In this document: positions 8,242 through 17,107 of the stretch, piece after piece
Position numbering within the stretch: position 1 is the first letter of the stretch
Layout of the letters: each line of letters begins with the position of its first letter
Source of the DNA: CAVVNP01 sp963800235
Lineage (GTDB): Bacteria; Actinomycetota; Acidimicrobiia; Acidimicrobiales; Iamiaceae
Direction of reading: 5' to 3'
Length of the DNA: 64,000 nt
Assembly: GCA_963800235.1 (NCBI GenBank)
Contig: CAWDAD010000001.1
Coordinates: 1,240,001-1,304,000, forward strand
Program-made: the position numbers and the translations under genes
The notes under the pieces: generated by a model
What the model was told of the DNA's origin: nothing
Seen by the model: only the letters and a program-made list of their open reading frames with translations
Databases searched by the model: none

Positions 8242-9336
8242 TCAGGTCGCGGTAGGTGGGGCGGCTGACCTTCCAGCCGTCGTCGCCGCCTCGGGGTCGA
8301 CGAGCACGATCGTGCGGCCGATCGTCTCCCGTGCGGCCAGGGCCTCGACCGCACCCGGCACGTCGCCGTCGAGGTCGAGCACCGCGCCCACGACCGGGGC
8401 CACCCGCCCGGCCTCGACCCGGCTGACGATCTCGCGGTTGATCGCCGCGCCCAGCTCGGCCGGGACGAAGTTCCAGCCCATGGCCGACTTCACCAGCACG
8501 GCCAGGTCGGGCGGGGCGTAGGCCAGGGTGACGCCGCACAGCTTGAGGTTCGACAGCATGAGCCGTCGGGGGACGAGAAAGGGCTGGTCGGCCACGTCCT
8601 TGTTCGAGGCGAAGCCCATCATCACGTAGCGCCCGTTGTAGGCGGTGCTCTTCAGTGAGGCCTCGAGCACCGCCTCGCCGACGTTGTCGAACACCACGTC
8701 GACCCCGGCGCCGCCGGTCTCCCGCAGCACGACGTCGGCCACGTCCTCGGTCGTGTAGTCGATGGCCACGTCGGCGCCCAGCTCCCGGCACCGCGCGACC
8801 TTGTCGGCCGACCCGGCGGTGGCCAGCACGCGGGCGCCCGCGTCGGCGGCCAGCTGGACGGCGGCCGAGCCCGAGCCGCCGGCGCCGGCGTGGATCAGCA
8901 CCGACTCCCCGGCCGTCAGCCCGGCCCGGTCGAAGAGGCCGAGCCAGGCCAGGTGGAAGGGGAAGAACAGGGCGGCCGCGCCCGGCAGCGGGATCGTGTC
9001 CGGCAGGTCGAAGACCGACGCCGCCGGGCAGACGGCCTGCTGGGCGTAGCCGCCGTGGGCGCCCCTGGTCGTGCCGACCACCCGGCGGCCGAGCCAGTGC
9101 TCGGCGCCCTCGCCGCAGGCGTCGACCACGCCCATGACCTCCATGCCCGGGGCGTACGGCAGGTCGGGGCGCACCATCATGGGCCCGCCGGTGATCCGTT
9201 CGAGGTCGTTGAGGTTGAGCGGGAAGGCGTGGACCGCGACCCGGACCTCGTTCGCCTCGGGCTCGGGCGGGTCGGCGTCCTCCAGGCGGAGCACCTCGCT
9301 CGGCCGCCCGTGCTCGTGCAGCCGCCAGGCCCGCAC
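8242..9336 (-). CDS. MDR-superfamily NADPH:quinone oxidoreductase / zinc-type alcohol dehydrogenase-like protein
   Basis: A 364-residue medium-chain dehydrogenase/reductase. The GroES-like half (1-120) includes LNLNDLERITG and the PYAPGMEVMGVV stretch; the Rossmann half holds VLIHAGAGGSGSAAVQLA, the quinone-reductase nucleotide motif, then ARVLATAGSADKVARCRELGAD. No structural or catalytic zinc cysteine cluster is seen, favouring a quinone or enoyl reductase. It begins 3 nt after the sulfotransferase stop, so the two form a minus-strand operon. Substrate is unknown. Confidence 0.8.
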   Translation of the reverse strand: MRAWRLHEHGRPSEVLRLEDADPPEPEANEVRVAVHAFPLNLNDLERITGGPMMVRPDLPYAPGMEVMGVVDACGEGAEHWLGRRVVGTTRGAHGGYAQQAVCPAASVFDLPDTIPLPGAAALFFPFHLAWLGLFDRAGLTAGESVLIHAGAGGSGSAAVQLAADAGARVLATAGSADKVARCRELGADVAIDYTTEDVADVVLRETGGAGVDVVFDNVGEAVLEASLKSTAYNGRYVMMGFASNKDVADQPFLVPRRLMLSNLKLCGVTLAYAPPDLAVLVKSAMGWNFVPAELGAAINREIVSRVEAGRVAPVVGAVLDLDGDVPGAVEALAARETIGRTIVLVDPEAATTAGRSAAPPTAT

Positions 9337-9339
9337 CGC

Positions 9340-10494
9340 TCAGCCCTCCACCGGGATCTCGTAGCGCTCGACGTAGCCGGCGAAGCGCTCGCGGACGGCG
9401 CCGGCGTCGAGCCCGAACCGGGACAGGTCGTAGGTGTGGGTGCCGAGGCTGCCCCGGGGGTGGGCGTCGAGGTGGGCCTGCATGCGGGCCCTGGCCTCGT
9501 CGCCGACGGGCGTGCCGACCGCCTCGCCGATGGCGGCCACCGTGCCGACCGGGTCGCGCACCAGGTCGGCGTACCGCACGTCGACGATCGGGTGGGCGGG
9601 GTGGGTGGCGCGGAACCGGTCGATCCGCTCGATCGAGGTCTCGAGCACCGACACCCAGTGGTCGGCGATGTAGGCGGCGTGGTCGGCATCGGTGAAGCAG
9701 CCCGACAGCTCGGTGACGAGGCTGCAGACCGAGCCGCAGAGCTTCACCGGGTCGCGGTGCAGCAGCACCAGCCGGGCGTCCGGGTAGACCGCGGTGAGGG
9801 CGTCGAGGGCGAGGGCGTGGTGCGGGCTCTTCAACGTCCACCGGCCACGCACGCCACCGGACTGCAGCACCTGCAGGACGTCGTGGTGGTACCGGTAGGC
9901 GGGGCGGTGGTCGGTGGCGAGCAGCCACTCGCCGTAGCTCGGGACGTTGGTGATCGCCTCCCACGACAGGCTGGTGAAGGCCTGGGCCATCACCGCGATG
10001 CACTCGGTCGGCCCGTCGGCCTCCTCGTGGTGGATGGCCCGCATGGTCGGGTTGAGCTGCTCGAGCAGGTCGTTGGCCAGGCGGGCGGCGTCGACCCGGG
10101 GGCCGTGCCGGAAGGTCGCCGGCGTGGGCGGCGGCACGCTGTCGCCGGACTCCCACCGCAGCAGGGACCGGTTGGCCGGGTCCTGGTCGAGCAGGGTGCC
10201 GAGCAACGTGGTGCCCGCCCGGAACATGCCGATGACCACCAGCGGTGAGCCGAGGTCCTCGTCAGCGACCTCGGGGTGGCGGCGCCGGTGGTCGACCACC
10301 CGCAGCCGGTTGACCAGGGCGTCCACGATCGTGGTCTGGACCGCGACCCGGCCCAGGTCGTTCAGGGCCGCCTCGTCGTGCGCAGACGCGCAGTAGACGT
10401 CGAGTCCCTCGCCGGAAGGCGTCGTCCGCCGTAGGTCGTCGAGCCCGGTCGCTGCGCACGCCCGTTCGAGCAGCTCCGACGGCACCAGCGTCAT
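9340..10494 (-). CDS. Sulfotransferase family protein
   Basis: A 384-residue PAPS-dependent sulfotransferase of the bacterial Sulfotransfer_3 type. The 5'-phosphosulfate loop is VVIGMFRAGTTLLGTLL, with the 3'-phosphate motif around RLVLLHRDPVKLCGSVCSL. Members of this group often act on lipids, sterols or small acceptors; the acceptor cannot be inferred. It is followed in operon by an oxidoreductase. The ATG at 10494 is preceded by TACCGT (complement of 10504-10509) at 9 nt, suggesting its own short-leader promoter. Confidence 0.8.
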   Translation of the reverse strand: MTLVPSELLERACAATGLDDLRRTTPSGEGLDVYCASAHDEAALNDLGRVAVQTTIVDALVNRLRVVDHRRRHPEVADEDLGSPLVVIGMFRAGTTLLGTLLDQDPANRSLLRWESGDSVPPPTPATFRHGPRVDAARLANDLLEQLNPTMRAIHHEEADGPTECIAVMAQAFTSLSWEAITNVPSYGEWLLATDHRPAYRYHHDVLQVLQSGGVRGRWTLKSPHHALALDALTAVYPDARLVLLHRDPVKLCGSVCSLVTELSGCFTDADHAAYIADHWVSVLETSIERIDRFRATHPAHPIVDVRYADLVRDPVGTVAAIGEAVGTPVGDEARARMQAHLDAHPRGSLGTHTYDLSRFGLDAGAVRERFAGYVERYEIPVEG

Positions 10495-10636
10495 CGCCGG
10501 GCGACGGTAGCGATCCAGCTCGCCCCGTGCGGCGGGCGGTCGCGGCCTGCCGGCGGGGTCGACGTGCGCGCCGGCGCAGCCCGTGCGGGCGGCGACCGGG
10601 CGTTGTGGGCGACGCGGACCTCGACCGCCGGCAACG

Positions 10637-11522
10637 TCAGCTGGGCAGGTCCTGCTCCATCGTCGCCGTCGGCTCGAAGAGGTCGCCGAGGCCGGCCACC
10701 CGGTCGAGGACATCGGCCGCCTCGAACGACAGCGGCTCGCCGTCGGCCGCGTCGGACACCTCGTCCCAGGTGACGGGCGTCGACACCGTCGGCCGGGGAC
10801 GTCCTCGCAGGGAGTAGGCGGCGACGGTCGTCTTGTGCCGGCTGTTCTGGCTCCAGTCGATCAGGACCTTGCCCTTCCGAAGCTCCTTCTTCATGTTCGA
10901 CACGACCTGCTTCGGGTGTCCGCCCTCGATGGCCCGGGCCACCGAGTGGGCGAAGTGGCTGGCGAGCTGGTGGGTGCACGGCCGGTTCACCGGCACGTAG
11001 AGCTGCAGCCCCTTCGAACCCGACGTCTTCGGGAAGCACGTCAGGCCGATGCCGTCGAGCACGTCGCGCAGCAGCAGGCCGACCTGGCCGCACTCGGTCA
11101 TGGCCGCCGGCGCGCCGGGATCGAGGTCGAACACGACCATGGTCGGCGACTCGATGTCGTCGCCGCGGGCCATGGGGGCGTGCAGCTCGAGGGCGGCCAG
11201 GTTGGCCGCCCAGACGAGCGAGGCGGTGTCGGCCAGCCGGCAGTAGTCGATGGCGCCGCCGCGGTCGCCCGGGCCCGGGCGCGACCTGCACCCAGTCGGG
11301 GCGGTGCGACGGACAGCGCTTCTCGAAGAACGAGCCTTCCTCGACGCCGTTGGGCCAGCGCCGCAGGGTGACCCCCCGGTCGCCGACGTGGGTCAGCATC
11401 ACCGGGGCGATCCGGGCGTAGTAGTCGATGACCTCGCCCTTGGTGAACCCGACCTCGGGGTACAGCACCTTGTCGAGGTTGGACACCGACAGCTCGCGGC
11501 CGTCGATCGACACCATCGGCAT
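10637..11522 (-). pseudogene. LigD-type DNA polymerase/primase (NHEJ), frameshifted
   Basis: The protein matches the stand-alone polymerase domain of LigD (archaeo-eukaryotic primase fold), which adds nucleotides during end joining. The N-terminal piece (from 11522) reads ELSVSNLDKVLYPEVGFTKG, VTLRRWPNGVEEGSFFEKR and CPSHRPDWVQVAPGPG. The rest continues in another frame: DRGGAIDYCRLADTASLVW, the catalytic DLDPG, SGSKGLQLYVPV and KVLIDWSQNSRHKTTVA. The join falls in a CCCGGGCCCGGGC tract near 11268-11285, consistent with one extra base. No ligase or phosphoesterase domain is attached. Sequence is well conserved on both sides, so an error is as likely as a recent mutation. Ku lies 1.6 kb away. 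Confidence 0.82.
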
Positions 11523-11584
11523 GGGGAGGAACTGTGCCAGCTGCGCGCCGTCTCCGAGGTCGACTGAACTTCCACCATTTCGAC

Positions 11585-11613
11585 TTGCAGACGAACTGGA
11601 GTTCGTGTATGGT
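11585..11613 (+). promoter_or_regulatory. Promoter with LexA (SOS) box upstream of the HNH gene
   Basis: TTGCAG (11585-11590) and TATGGT (11608-11613) are spaced by exactly 17 nt. The spacer contains CGAACTGGAGTTCG (11592-11605), a GAAC-N4-GTTC palindrome that matches the Gram-positive/actinobacterial LexA box and would occlude RNA polymerase. The 5' leader to the HNH start would be about 150 nt. The symmetric site could also affect the divergent polymerase gene, whose start is 70 nt away. Confidence 0.7.
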
Positions 11614-11771
11614 GAACGGACCAGCTTCCACCAGCGGCACCGGGACGTCGAACCTCGGTGGGTGGAGGAGTGGCTCGGTCCGTCGGGACCCGTTCAACCA
11701 GTGTGCTCGTGACCGGTGACAGGTTGTTTTCGGCCGGTGCTCGGGCGGTGTCGTGTGACGGGAGGTGATCG

Positions 11772-13097
11772 GTGGTGGCCGCTGGGCTGGGTTCGTCGTG
11801 TTCGTTCCGACGTGTGCGTGACGACCTGGCGGTGCTGGTCGGCTCGCTCGACGCGTCGCGGCTCGCCGGCTCCGATGCTCGGGTGGCGCTCGACGCGGTG
11901 CTCGAGGCCGAGAAGCTGCTCGGAGGGGCGCGGTTGCTGCTGTCGGCGCGGGTGGCCGAGACCCGTGCGTGGGGTGGCGACGGGGCCCGGTCGTTCGAGG
12001 ACTGGCTGACGACCAGATCCGGCCGGTCGTACGGGTCGGCCCGACGCGATGCCGAGACGGCCGAGCACCTGGGCCAGCGGACGGGTCTCGCCGACGCGTT
12101 GCGGCAGGGGGCGCTGTCGACCGACCAGGCGGCCGAGGTGGCCTCGGCGGCGACGGCGGATCCGTCGAGCGAGGACGAGCTGGTCGAGCGGGCCACGACC
12201 CAGACGCTGCGCCAGACCCGCCAGCAGGCCGAGCGGGTCAAGGCCGCCGCCCGGTCCGCCGAGGAGGACGCCGCCCGGGCGAAGCGCCAGCACGCCGCGA
12301 GGCAGGTGCGGTTCGGCACCGATGCCGACGGGTGCGCCACCCTGCTGGCGTCGGGCCCGCCGGGGGCGGTGGCCGAGATCCGCGCCGAGCTCGAACGACA
12401 GGCCCAGGGGATCTTCGCGACCGCCTACCGGGAGGGGCGCCGCGAACCGGCCGCCGCCTACGCCTTCGACGGGCTGGTCGAGCTGGCCCGGCGCTCCCGC
12501 ACCGGCGGCTCCGGCACGGCCTCCGGCGACGGCGCGGACGGTGACGATCGGGCGCCGAGGCCCAAGACGGCGGTGTCGGTCATCGTCGACCTGCCCGCCC
12601 TGCGACGAGGCAGCCTCGAGCCCGGTGAGCGGTGCGAGATCCCCGGCGTCGGCCCGGTGCCGGTGGCGTGGGCGGTCGAGCAGCTGGGCGAGGCCACGCT
12701 GCGGCTGTTCCTGCGCCACGGCGGCGACCTCAAGGCGATGGCCACCACGTCGCGCACGCCGACCGAACACATGAAGGTCTGCCTCGAGGTCCTCCACGAC
12801 GGCTGCGTCGTCTGCGGCAACCGCCACCACCTCGAGATCCACCACACCACCTCCCCCACCGGCTGGGCCGACACCCGCCGCACCCGCCTCGACGAGCTCG
12901 CCCCGCTCTGCGGCCACCACCACGACCTCGTCACCACCGCCGGCTGGACCCTCCGACCCGGCGACCGGGCGTTCACCTGGACCCTCCACCCACCGGATCC
13001 ACCGCCGGGCCGAGGACGCTCGCGGGACGAGGGTCGGCGACGTGGGGGCGCCGCACCGGTCCCGCTCCAGCTGATCGGCGTCGACCGGGGCTCCTAG
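11772..13097 (+). CDS. DUF222 / 13E12-repeat family protein with C-terminal HNH endonuclease domain
   Basis: A 441-residue protein. Residues 1-330 form the helical DUF222 region (AEKLLGGARLLLSARVAET, GRSYGSARRDAETAEHLG). The end is an HNH domain: CVVCGNRHHLEIHH, LDELAPLCGHHHDLVT, giving paired Cys for structural zinc and the His-Asn/His-His catalytic set. This family is abundant in actinobacteria and some mycobacterial copies are reported DNA-damage inducible; the exact substrate is unknown. GGAGGTGATC (11761-11770) precedes two GTG codons at 11772 and 11775; the second has slightly better spacing. The LexA-type box upstream fits SOS control. It lies between two NHEJ genes. Confidence 0.85.
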   Translation: MVAAGLGSSCSFRRVRDDLAVLVGSLDASRLAGSDARVALDAVLEAEKLLGGARLLLSARVAETRAWGGDGARSFEDWLTTRSGRSYGSARRDAETAEHLGQRTGLADALRQGALSTDQAAEVASAATADPSSEDELVERATTQTLRQTRQQAERVKAAARSAEEDAARAKRQHAARQVRFGTDADGCATLLASGPPGAVAEIRAELERQAQGIFATAYREGRREPAAAYAFDGLVELARRSRTGGSGTASGDGADGDDRAPRPKTAVSVIVDLPALRRGSLEPGERCEIPGVGPVPVAWAVEQLGEATLRLFLRHGGDLKAMATTSRTPTEHMKVCLEVLHDGCVVCGNRHHLEIHHTTSPTGWADTRRTRLDELAPLCGHHHDLVTTAGWTLRPGDRAFTWTLHPPDPPPGRGRSRDEGRRRGGAAPVPLQLIGVDRGS

Positions 13098-13122
13098 CTA
13101 GGGGCCCGGCGAGGCCGCGAGC

Positions 13123-14007
13123 TCAGCCGGCCTTGCGCTTGCGGGTCGACTTCGAGCCCGACGAGGACTCGTCGTCGGCGTCGGCCTCCGCGTCGGCCTT
13201 GGCGGTCGGGTGACGGCCTCGCGACTCCTTGGCGGCGGCCACGCTGGCCTCGAGGGCGGCCATGAGGTCGACCACCTTCTCCGACGACGGCTCCGGAGCG
13301 GGCTCGACGACCTCCTCGGCGCCGGAGGCCTTGCGCTCGATCATGTCGAGCACCTGCTCGCGGTAGGTGTCGTGGAACTGCTCGGGGTCCCAGTCGGCCG
13401 ACAGCGACTCGATGAGCTGGCGCGCCATCTTCAGCTCCTTGTCGCTGACCTCGGCGTCGGCGACGGCGTCGATCTCGGGGATCTCCGCCGGGTCGGCGAC
13501 CTCGTCGGCGTACACCATGGTCGACAGCGCCAGCTTGCCGTCGATGGGCCGGATGGCCGCCAGGTACTGCTTGGTGCGCATCACGAACCGGGCGATGCCG
13601 ACCTTGCCGCTCTCCTCCATGGCCTGGCACAGCAGCGCGTACGGCTTGATGGTCGCCTTGTCGGGGGCCACGTAGTAGGCGCTGTCGTAGAAGATCGGGT
13701 CGATGTCGGCCAGGTCGACGAACGCCTCGATCTCGACCGACCGGCTCGACTCGGGGTCGAGCGACGCCAGCTCGTCCTCGCTCAGGATCACGTACTGGCC
13801 GCTCGCCAGCTCGTAGCCCTTGGCCAGCGACTCGGGCGGCACCTCGGTGCCGTCGGCGGCCGACACCCGCTTCTGCTTGATCCGCGAGTTGGTGCGGGTG
13901 TCGATCTGGTTGAAGTGGACGGTCTTGCGGGAGACGGCGTTGTAGAGCTTGATCGGGATGTTGACCAACCCGAAGGAGATGGCACCGCTCCAGATGGCCC
14001 GAGGCAT
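13123..14007 (-). CDS. ku: Non-homologous end-joining protein Ku
   Basis: A 294-residue bacterial Ku, homodimer that threads onto DNA double-strand ends and recruits LigD. MPRAIWSGAISFGLVNIPIKLY is the diagnostic N-terminus; FYDSAYYVAPDK and YALLCQAMEESGKVGIARFVMR lie in the beta-barrel bridge. The C-terminal tail after about residue 225 is charged (DAEADADDESSSGSKSTRKRKAG), the lysine-rich extension that aids DNA binding in many actinobacterial Ku proteins. The stand-alone polymerase is nearby but no LigD ligase domain lies in the window. Its promoter carries a palindrome (separate entry). Confidence 0.95.
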   Translation of the reverse strand: MPRAIWSGAISFGLVNIPIKLYNAVSRKTVHFNQIDTRTNSRIKQKRVSAADGTEVPPESLAKGYELASGQYVILSEDELASLDPESSRSVEIEAFVDLADIDPIFYDSAYYVAPDKATIKPYALLCQAMEESGKVGIARFVMRTKQYLAAIRPIDGKLALSTMVYADEVADPAEIPEIDAVADAEVSDKELKMARQLIESLSADWDPEQFHDTYREQVLDMIERKASGAEEVVEPAPEPSSEKVVDLMAALEASVAAAKESRGRHPTAKADAEADADDESSSGSKSTRKRKAG

Positions 14008-14013
14008 GCGTCC

Positions 14014-14041
14014 ATTGTGCCCGTCCTGACCACAGGGTCAA
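14014..14041 (-). promoter_or_regulatory. Putative leaderless ku promoter with TGACC-N4-GGTCA palindrome
   Basis: On the minus strand TTGACC (14041-14036) and CACAAT (14019-14014) are separated by 16 nt, and CACAAT ends 6 nt before the ku ATG, so the message is probably leaderless. The -35 is one arm of a palindrome TGACC-ACAG-GGTCA (14027-14040). A similar arm-spacer-arm palindrome occurs upstream of the monooxygenase gene at 33342-33359. Confidence 0.5.
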
Positions 14042-14095
14042 CACTGGCCACAGCAGCAACAGCCCGACGGGGCGCCCGGGACCGCCCTCGGCCGG

Positions 14096-15631
14096 TCACG
14101 CCGACCGGTCCGACGAGGGTCGAGCCAGCCGGGTCGGATCGCTCCGACCGCGCAGGGTGACCTGGCCGCAGGGGCGCCAGCAGTCGGCCTCGTGGCCGGT
14201 CGCCCGCTCGACGGTGAGCATCGACGCCAGCACCCGGCCGGGCTGCTGCTTGGCCGCCTCGGTGAGCCGGGCGGCCTCGTTCACCGGGTCGCCGATCACC
14301 GTGTACTCGAAGCGCTGCTCGCCCCCGACGTTGCCGGCCACCACCGTCCCGAACGAGATGCCGATCCCGGCCGGCGTCTCGGCGGCGGCCACGGGCAGCC
14401 GGCCGGCCAGCTCCCGCCCGGCGGCGAGCGCCTGCCCGGCGGGGTCCGCCACCGGCTCCGGCGCCCCGAACACGGCCAGCGCGGCGTCACCCTCGAACTT
14501 GTTCACCCAGCCCCCGTGGCGGTCGACCACCTCGATCACCACGTCGAAGAACCGGTTCAGCACCTCGACCACGTGGGACGGCTCCGACGCCGCGGCCAGC
14601 GACGTCGACCCGACCACGTCGACGAAGAGGACGCCCACCTCGCGCTCCTCACCGCCCAGCTGCACCCCCCGGTCGACCGCCTCCCGCGCCACCTCCACCC
14701 CGACGTGGCGACCGAACAGGTCGCGCAGCTGCTCGCGCTGGGCCAGCCCGGCGGCCATGCGGTTGAAGCCGAGCTGCAGGCGGCCCAGCTCGCTGGCGTC
14801 GAAGACCGGCACCCGGTGGTCGAAGTCGCCGCCCTCCACCTCGGCCAGCCCCGCCTCCACCGAGCGCACCGGGGCGGCCACGGCCCGGGCGGTGAGCAGC
14901 GCAGCCAGCAGGCCGACCAGGAGGGCGATCCCCCCGACGGCGAGCATGGTCACCGCCAGCTGGGTCTTGGTCGCCCGGGTGTCGACCAGACCGAACACGG
15001 CGGTGATCACCAGGCCCAGCACCGGGATGCCCGTGCCGAGCGCCCACGCCAGCAGGTAGCGGGCGGTCACGCCCGGCACCCGGGGCAGCTGCCGGTCCTC
15101 GCCCCCCAGGGCCCGGGCCAGCACCGGCCGGCAGGCCCGCTCGCTGATCAGGTAGGTGATGGCGCAGGTCGTGACGCCGCCCAGCACGACGGTGAAGCCG
15201 ACCCGGGCGATCAGCCGGACGTCGATGATCCCGTCGACCAGGGTGAACAGCACCGCCGCCACCCCCCAGAGCACCAGCTGCATGCCGGCCAGGCGCATGG
15301 GGACCCGCACCAGCGCCCGCACCTCCTCGTCGGTCGCCGCCCGACCATCGATCAGGAACCGGGTCGAGGGACGGGCCCGCTTGAGCCCCCAGACCAACCC
15401 CACCACCACGGCCGCGACGACGTAGGCGACGGCCAGCACCAGGTTGATCACCACCGTCCGGCCCGGGTTCGAGCCGGAGTCTCCCGGCAGCACGAAGGCG
15501 GCGGTCACGAACACGATCACCGCGCCGACCACGTTCGACACCAGCAGCCCGGACACCTGGCCGGCCGTGCTGCGGCGGGCCAGTCCGGGCCCGTCGTCGC
15601 CAGCGGACGTCGCCGCGTGGTCCTCGCCCAC
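14096..15631 (-). CDS. Membrane-anchored class III adenylate/guanylate cyclase with HAMP domain
   Basis: A 511-residue cyclase. About six hydrophobic segments occupy residues 25-255, then a HAMP linker (TARAVAAPVRSVEAGLAEVEGG), then the catalytic domain from about 320. GVLFVDVVGSTSLAA carries the first metal Asp; WVNKFEGDAALAVFG the second; VIGDPVNEAARLTEAAK the transition-state Asn. This is the Rv1625c/Rv1318c-type layout in which the membrane domain tunes cAMP production. It ends 88 nt from ku and is only 3 nt downstream of the membrane-protein gene, so those two are co-transcribed. Confidence 0.88.
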   Translation of the reverse strand: MGEDHAATSAGDDGPGLARRSTAGQVSGLLVSNVVGAVIVFVTAAFVLPGDSGSNPGRTVVINLVLAVAYVVAAVVVGLVWGLKRARPSTRFLIDGRAATDEEVRALVRVPMRLAGMQLVLWGVAAVLFTLVDGIIDVRLIARVGFTVVLGGVTTCAITYLISERACRPVLARALGGEDRQLPRVPGVTARYLLAWALGTGIPVLGLVITAVFGLVDTRATKTQLAVTMLAVGGIALLVGLLAALLTARAVAAPVRSVEAGLAEVEGGDFDHRVPVFDASELGRLQLGFNRMAAGLAQREQLRDLFGRHVGVEVAREAVDRGVQLGGEEREVGVLFVDVVGSTSLAAASEPSHVVEVLNRFFDVVIEVVDRHGGWVNKFEGDAALAVFGAPEPVADPAGQALAAGRELAGRLPVAAAETPAGIGISFGTVVAGNVGGEQRFEYTVIGDPVNEAARLTEAAKQQPGRVLASMLTVERATGHEADCWRPCGQVTLRGRSDPTRLARPSSDRSA

Positions 15632-15634
15632 GTC

Positions 15635-16489
15635 TCAGCCCAGCACGGCCCGGGCGACGATGTCGGTGCCGAAGGCGGTCAGGATGGCGAGGTAGAGCAA
15701 CCCGGTCGCCGCCATCACCGCCGAGTACTGCTTCTCCCTGAGCGCCGCCCGGGTCACGAACACCAGGCCGAGGGTCGTCACCGCGCAGGTGACCCACATC
15801 CAGCCGAGGATCCCCCCGTAGCCGTCGTCGATGCGCCCGTCGAGCACCGACACCATGCCGGTCGGCAGCAGCAGGGCGACCACCTCGATCGGCCAGAGCC
15901 AGGCCGTCCACCGCACCAGCTCGAGCAGCGGGCCCCGCCCCAGCCCCGGCTGCACCAGGTACCAGTGGCCGAGGAGCATGGCGTCGGACACGGTGCCGAG
16001 GAACCCGGCGCCGGCCACCACCCGCACCACCGCCAGCCAGTGGGGACCGCCCGCCGCCACCCCCGCCGCCACCAGACCGACCAGCCCGACGGCGGGCGCG
16101 ACCAGGTCGAGGGCGGGCGGGAACTCGGGCACGGTGTCGTCGAAGTCCTGCACCTCGCGGTCGATGCCGGTCATGGCGGCGACCCGGGCGGTCCGGCGCT
16201 CCACCCGCTCCCGGGCGTGGAGCACGCCGGCCTTGCGGCGCACGACCGACACCCCCAGGGCCGCCCCGGCCGCCACCACGACCCCGAGGGCGGCGGCGTC
16301 GCGGACCGGCGCCGACGGCCCGTAGGCGATCCCCACCGCCGCCGCGCCCAGCGCCAGCACCAGGTAGACGCCCCGCATGAGCCAGCCGTAGCCGACGCCG
16401 ACCTCGCGCCGCCGGGTGGTCACCCAGAGGAAGAGCAGCCCGCCCACCGACCACTGCAACAGCACCGTCGCTGCGTCGAGCCGGATCAC
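15635..16489 (-). CDS. Polytopic membrane protein of unknown function
   Basis: A 284-residue protein with about eight hydrophobic segments (for instance 8-22, 37-55, 65-82, 125-146, 205-222, 230-250, 262-280). A polar loop around 88-118 (RERVERRTARVAAMTGID) separates two halves. GTVSDAMLLGHWYLVQPGLGRG near residue 165 holds an in-membrane His-Trp-Tyr cluster that looks conserved, but I do not recognise the family. The GTG start is leaderless (TAGCCT, complement of 16496-16501, 6 nt upstream). The stop lies 3 nt before the cyclase start, suggesting a joint sensor or regulatory role. Confidence 0.65.
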   Translation of the reverse strand: MIRLDAATVLLQWSVGGLLFLWVTTRRREVGVGYGWLMRGVYLVLALGAAAVGIAYGPSAPVRDAAALGVVVAAGAALGVSVVRRKAGVLHARERVERRTARVAAMTGIDREVQDFDDTVPEFPPALDLVAPAVGLVGLVAAGVAAGGPHWLAVVRVVAGAGFLGTVSDAMLLGHWYLVQPGLGRGPLLELVRWTAWLWPIEVVALLLPTGMVSVLDGRIDDGYGGILGWMWVTCAVTTLGLVFVTRAALREKQYSAVMAATGLLYLAILTAFGTDIVARAVLG

Positions 16490-16618
16490 GCGGCAAGGCT
16501 AGGAGGCGGTCCTCCGCCGCCGGCAAGGCTGGCCGACCGGGCGGGGGCCGGCCGCGGCGCAGGAGGTGACGCGGCGGGCCGGGGACACCTGCGAGCGGGT
16601 GCCGCCCGGGGTGCTCGG

Positions 16619-16624
16619 TAGATT
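16619..16624 (+). promoter_or_regulatory. -10 element of the exopolysaccharide operon
   Basis: TAGATT ends 9 nt before the GTG of the first glycosyltransferase gene at 16634, the spacing seen at several leaderless genes in this window. No convincing -35 is visible in the GC-rich sequence upstream. Confidence 0.45.
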
Positions 16625-16633
16625 CTGCCGACC

Positions 16634-17107
16634 GTGTCGCGCCTGCCCCGAGCCCGTCGCCGCCTGCTGTTCGTGTGCTCCAGCGGCGGCCACCTGGCCC
16701 AGCTGCACCGGCTGGAGCCGTGGTGGAGGGAGCACGACCGCGCCTGGGTCACCTTCGACAAGCCGGACGCGGTCGGGCTCCTCGCCGGCGAGCAGGTGTG
16801 GTGGGCGCACCACCCGACCACCCGCAACGTCCCCAACCTGGTGCGCAACCTCCGGCTCGCCCACCGGGTGCTGGCCCGGCACCGTCCCGACGTGGTCATC
16901 AGCAACGGTGCCGGCGTGGCCGTCCCCTTCTTCCTCGAGGCCCGGCGTCGCCGGATCCCGACCGCCTACCTCGAGGTCTACGACCGGATCGACTCCCCCA
17001 CCCTGACCGGCCGGCTGTGCCGCCCGTTCACCGACCTGTTCTGCGTCCAGTGGCCCGAGCAGCAGGCCTTCTACCGCGACTCGGTCGTGATCGGCCCGAT
17101 CCTGTGA
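16634..17107 (+). CDS. Alg14/EpsE-like glycosyltransferase subunit
   Basis: A 157-residue protein, the N-terminal (membrane anchor) half of a split GT-B glycosyltransferase. LLFVCSSGGHLAQLHRL is the Alg14/PssD nucleotide-fold opening; PDVVISNGAGVAVPFFLEAR and TAYLEVYDRIDSPTLTG are the conserved anchor motifs; FCVQWPEQQAFY ends the fold. Such proteins pair with an Alg13/PssE-like catalytic half, which is the next gene (4-nt GTGA overlap). Together they would add a hexose or uronic acid to a lipid-linked glycan in exopolysaccharide assembly. First gene of a long overlapping operon. Confidence 0.8.
   Translation: MSRLPRARRRLLFVCSSGGHLAQLHRLEPWWREHDRAWVTFDKPDAVGLLAGEQVWWAHHPTTRNVPNLVRNLRLAHRVLARHRPDVVISNGAGVAVPFFLEARRRRIPTAYLEVYDRIDSPTLTGRLCRPFTDLFCVQWPEQQAFYRDSVVIGPIL

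Noticed and set aside
7424..10156. A 910-residue frame across crtYd, crtYc and the oxidoreductase
   Set aside because: Only its last 129 codons match a family (crtYd); the rest is out of frame with well-supported genes.
11098..11697. Minus-strand frame opening upstream of the polymerase start through the LexA box
   Set aside because: It carries no family signal before joining the polymerase out of frame, and would place coding sequence over the promoter.
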